From Escherichia coli (lineage in GTDB: Bacteria; Pseudomonadota; Gammaproteobacteria; Enterobacterales; Enterobacteriaceae), in the NCBI GenBank assembly GCA_021307345.1, contig CP089930.1, positions 3,906,001-3,970,000 on the forward strand: a DNA stretch of 64,000 nucleotides. The letters run 5' to 3'. Of the stretch, positions 61,898 to 64,000 are shown one piece after another. The notes beneath the pieces are model-generated. The model was not told the DNA's origin, searched no databases, and was given only the letters and a program-made list of their open reading frames with translations. The position numbers and the translations under genes are program-made. Numbering within the stretch: position 1 is the first letter of the stretch; every line of letters starts with the position of its first letter.

Positions 61898-61972
61898 TTT
61901 ATGTATAAAAAAATGAGACGGGATAAAGTGAAGCACAAACCCGGAGGGGGACGCTACCGGATTTATGCTGGT

Positions 61973-62392
61973 TTAAGAGGCTTTTTGTTTTTTCTTTCGT
62001 GCTAACTCTTCGTAAATTGCATTGTACTTCTGTTTTTTCTCCTCAAGAGTTTTTAAAAGTTCATCTGTCTCACTGTCAGGGAGCTCGTCCAGAAGGTCAA
62101 TGATGATTTTTTGTCTTGGATTTAACTCCTGATAGAAACGTATCTGTCCACTTTCTTCTGTATCCTCTCCCAAAAGATAGGTTGGTGTTGTTCCAATGAG
62201 TGTTGCTAATTCCCTTAATTTCTCTCGGCGAGGAATTGTTTCACCATTAAACCATTTGCTAACCGCTTTTGGTGTTAATTTCATTCGACGGGCAATTTCT
62301 GCCTGCCTTCCATGTTGTTCATAACCAGCGTTTTCACAGGCTAGCGCAAGCCTACTGGCGAACTCTTTACGCGCTTTATCTTCATGAACCAT
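61973..62392 (-). CDS. Prophage repressor (XRE type, peptidase-less)
   Basis: A 139-residue repressor: HTH about 30-70 (QAEIARRMKLTPKAVSKWFNGE), then a short charged helical C terminus ending KKKQKAS. The S24/LexA-type autocleavage domain is missing, so RecA-stimulated self-cleavage is not expected. It occupies the racR position but is shorter than the 158-residue K-12 RacR I recall and probably belongs to a different immunity type. Confidence 0.85.
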   Translation of the reverse strand: MVHEDKARKEFASRLALACENAGYEQHGRQAEIARRMKLTPKAVSKWFNGETIPRREKLRELATLIGTTPTYLLGEDTEESGQIRFYQELNPRQKIIIDLLDELPDSETDELLKTLEEKKQKYNAIYEELARKKKQKAS

Positions 62393-62412
62393 AAGTTCAA
62401 TGATATTCGCTC

Positions 62413-62456
62413 TTGAATGTACTGTCAGTTCTGTTATAGCATGTACTCAAAGTTCA
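62413..62456 (+). promoter_or_regulatory. Right operator/promoter of the immunity region
   Basis: -35 TTGAAT (62413-62418), -10 TATAGC (62435-62440), 16-bp spacer. Two operators of the form ATGTACT-N4-GTTC at 62417-62432 and 62441-62456, 24 bp apart, cover the promoter. It faces the Cro-like gene. Confidence 0.65.
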
Positions 62457-62471
62457 CATTGTGAGGATGAT

Positions 62472-62726
62472 ATGAACCAGAAAACACTTGAAGATGTAAT
62501 CAAAACTGTTCGCGTTTCTGTTGTGGCCGACGTTTGTGGTGTCAGCCAAAGAGCAATCTACAAATGGATGGATAACGGAAAATTGCCTCGCACAGAATAT
62601 ACCGGCGAAACAAATTACGCTGAAAAAATCGCTCATGCATCAAACGGATTATTTTCTGCCGATGCAATTTTAACTATTGGCAGAAATAAAACTACTACGA
62701 AAAAGCTGATGGGAGTTGATTCATGA
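62472..62726 (+). CDS. Cro-like HTH protein
   Basis: An 84-residue DNA-binding protein, ATG with GAGGA upstream. Short HTH (VSVVADVCGVSQRAIYKWMDNGKLP) like YdaS/Cro of lambdoid phages; opposite the repressor. It differs from K-12 YdaS (98 residues, different sequence). Its stop overlaps the ydaT start by 4 bases. Confidence 0.82.
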   Translation: MNQKTLEDVIKTVRVSVVADVCGVSQRAIYKWMDNGKLPRTEYTGETNYAEKIAHASNGLFSADAILTIGRNKTTTKKLMGVDS

Positions 62727-63145
62727 AAATCAAGCATGAGCACATCGAATCAGTGTTGTTAGCCCTGGCAGCCGAAAAAGGGCAGGCGTGGGTCGCTAAC
62801 GCAATTACTGAAGAATATCTGCGCCAGGGGGGCGGCGAATTGCCCCTGGTACCAGGCAAGGACTGGAACAATCAGCAGAATATCTATCATCGTTGGTTGA
62901 AAGGTGAAACGAATGCGCAAAGGGAAAAAATTCAGAAACTGATCCCTGCGGTTCTGGCAATTCTTCCTCGCGAGCTGCGTCACCGACTCTGCATCTTCGA
63001 TACCCTGGAACGCCGTGCATTACTGGCGGCACAGGATGCACTGAGTACGGCAATTGATGCGCATGATGATGCAGTCCAGGCCGTTTACCGTAAAGCACAT
63101 TTCAGCGGCGGCGGTTCTCCTAGCGATTCTGTCGTAGTGCATTGA
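62723..63145 (+). CDS. ydaT: YdaT, prophage toxin-like/CII-position protein
   Basis: A 140-residue protein closely matching Rac YdaT (MKIKHEHIESVLLALAAEK...). In K-12 it is repressed by RacR and harmful when expressed; it sits where lambda cII lies. ATGA overlap with the Cro-like gene. A TACCGAAC/GTTCGGTA hairpin follows at 63159-63180. Confidence 0.9.
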   Translation: MKIKHEHIESVLLALAAEKGQAWVANAITEEYLRQGGGELPLVPGKDWNNQQNIYHRWLKGETNAQREKIQKLIPAVLAILPRELRHRLCIFDTLERRALLAAQDALSTAIDAHDDAVQAVYRKAHFSGGGSPSDSVVVH

Positions 63146-63190
63146 TTGAAATTAATCGTACCGAACTGTTTTGTTCGGTATCAGTTAAAT

Positions 63191-63631
63191 GTAACGCTGC
63201 GAGCGTTACAAGGTGAAAACAAATGGCTTCAAACTGGATAAAGCTCGAAGTTATTACGCCGGATAAGCCGGAAATATTCAGGCTTGCTGAGATTCTGAAT
63301 ATTGATCCAGATGCCGCATTAGGGAAAGTCATTCGCTTCTGGGCATGGGCGGATCAACAAATGATAGACGGTAACGCAGAGTGTAACGCTCGCGGCGTTA
63401 CAAAAAGTGCAATAGATCGCATCACTTTTATGGCTGGTTTTGCTGATGCGTTAATTCAGGTTGGATGGCTGGTCGAAACTAATGGTGTGTTGTCGCTTCC
63501 TAACTTTGAGCGCCATAACGGGAAAAGCTCTAAAAAACGGGCGGTTACAAACGAGAGAGTAACAAAAATACGAGAACTGAAACGAAAAGGTAACGCTGCC
63601 AGCGTTACAAAAACGGATCAAAAAGCGTTAC
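63191..63631 (+). repeat. Iteron-like GTAACGCT inverted repeats
   Basis: Perfect dyads of GTAACGCT/AGCGTTAC type occur at 63191-63209 (before ydaU), 63383-63401 and 63590-63608 (inside ydaU), with half-sites at 63371-63377 and 63624-63631. Inside the gene they encode recurring NA..VTK peptides. The pattern resembles origin iterons in a replication gene, as in lambda O. Confidence 0.65.
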
Positions 63632-64000
63632 CAGAGGAAGAGAAAGAGGAAGATATAAATACTTATCTCCCCCTAAATCCCCCTCGCCAAAAACGAGCGT
63701 CTAAAAAATTCGAACCGGAGGCTATCGAGCTGCCTGACTGGTTGCCGGAAACACTCTGGCATGAGTGGGTTCAGTTCAGGCAGGCATTGCGAAAACCGAT
63801 TCGAACGGAGCAGGGCGCTAACGGGGCGATACGGGAGCTGGAAAAATTCCGCCAGCAGGGTTTTTCACCTGAGCAGGTGATTCGACACAGCATCGCCAAT
63901 GAATACCAGGGCTTGTTCGCGCCAAAAGGTGTTCGACCTGAGACGTTACTCCGACAGGTTAACACCGTCTCGTTACCGGATAGTGCGATCCCGCCAGGCT
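63223..64000 (+). CDS. ydaU: YdaU, putative replication protein (5' part)
   Basis: Open from ATG at 63223 (AGGTGAAAAC before it) to the window end, 259 codons. N terminus MASNWIKLEVITPDKPEIF matches Rac YdaU, a DUF1376-type/phage replication-associated protein. Middle part is charged and variable; the last part (about 160 on) holds a DnaT-like segment (LPDWLPETLWHEWVQFRQ). Normal next gene is the DnaC-like ydaV, outside the window. Three iteron-like dyads lie in and before it. Confidence 0.88.
   Translation, partial: MASNWIKLEVITPDKPEIFRLAEILNIDPDAALGKVIRFWAWADQQMIDGNAECNARGVTKSAIDRITFMAGFADALIQVGWLVETNGVLSLPNFERHNGKSSKKRAVTNERVTKIRELKRKGNAASVTKTDQKALPEEEKEEDINTYLPLNPPRQKRASKKFEPEAIELPDWLPETLWHEWVQFRQALRKPIRTEQGANGAIRELEKFRQQGFSPEQVIRHSIANEYQGLFAPKGVRPETLLRQVNTVSLPDSAIPPG

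Noticed and set aside
63191-63631. CRISPR array
   Set aside because: The repeats are short palindromes with irregular spacing and lie in a coding frame; no cas genes.

Overview
The window is a chromosomal segment of an enterobacterium that is almost certainly Escherichia coli or a very close Escherichia relative. The gene order pyrF-yciH-osmB-yciT-pdeR-rnb-fabI-sapABCDF-puu-psp-tyrR-tpx-ycjG-mpaA-mppA-ynaI-uspE-fnr-ogt-smrA-dgcM-zntB-fnrS-dbpA-ttcA is that of the E. coli K-12 pyrF-to-Rac interval as I remember it. Most proteins have the K-12 length. No rRNA or tRNA gene is visible, so the species cannot be fixed further.

Layout. 1-9.5 kb: end of lapB, pyrF/yciH, osmB, the DeoR-type regulator yciT, yciZ, the c-di-GMP enzyme pdeR, RNase II (rnb), yciW and enoyl-ACP reductase (fabI). 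9.5-15.6 kb: a repeat-rich gap, ycjD and the sapABCDF ABC transporter. 15.8-25.1 kb: ymjA and the putrescine-degradation regulon puuP, puuA / puuD-puuR-puuC-puuB-puuE with PuuR boxes. 25.2-28.3 kb: the phage-shock regulon, with pspF divergent from a sigma-54 promoter and pspABCD plus pspE. 28.4-36.7 kb: ycjX/ycjF, tyrR, tpx, and the murein-peptide genes ycjG, mpaA, mppA.

The two clearest departures from the K-12 backbone lie between 36.7 and 48.1 kb. The first is an AT-rich two-gene cassette between mppA and ynaI. It encodes a secreted GH25 lysozyme-like protein and a secreted protein joining a caspase-like protease domain to a second, degenerate GH25 domain. The two genes are 3 bp apart and sit beside the murein-tripeptide uptake and degradation genes; this is my best candidate for an undescribed system. 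The second lies between ogt and smrA, where K-12 has abgTBAR. It holds an AraC-type regulator divergent from an EmrA-like/EmrB-like pair whose permease is broken by a one-base slip in a T tract. The sRNA gene mcaS is retained there with a divergent 5' end.

48-54 kb: smrA, dgcM, zntB, the FNR-controlled sRNA fnrS, a small proline-rich ORF, dbpA and ttcA. Two proteins of the curli-controlling c-di-GMP module (PdeR, DgcM) and a third curli regulator (McaS) are all in this window.

From about 54.1 kb to the end is the left part of a Rac-type prophage inserted in the 5' end of ttcA: intR, xisR, rcbA, ralR, recT, recE, racC, ydaE, kilR, sieB, ydaF, ydaG (amber-disrupted), a repressor and Cro-like pair, ydaT, and ydaU running off the window. 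The immunity region is lambda-like: a short peptidase-less repressor is flanked by matching operator motifs over both a left and a right promoter. GTAACGCT-type inverted repeats lie just upstream of and inside ydaU and look like replication iterons.
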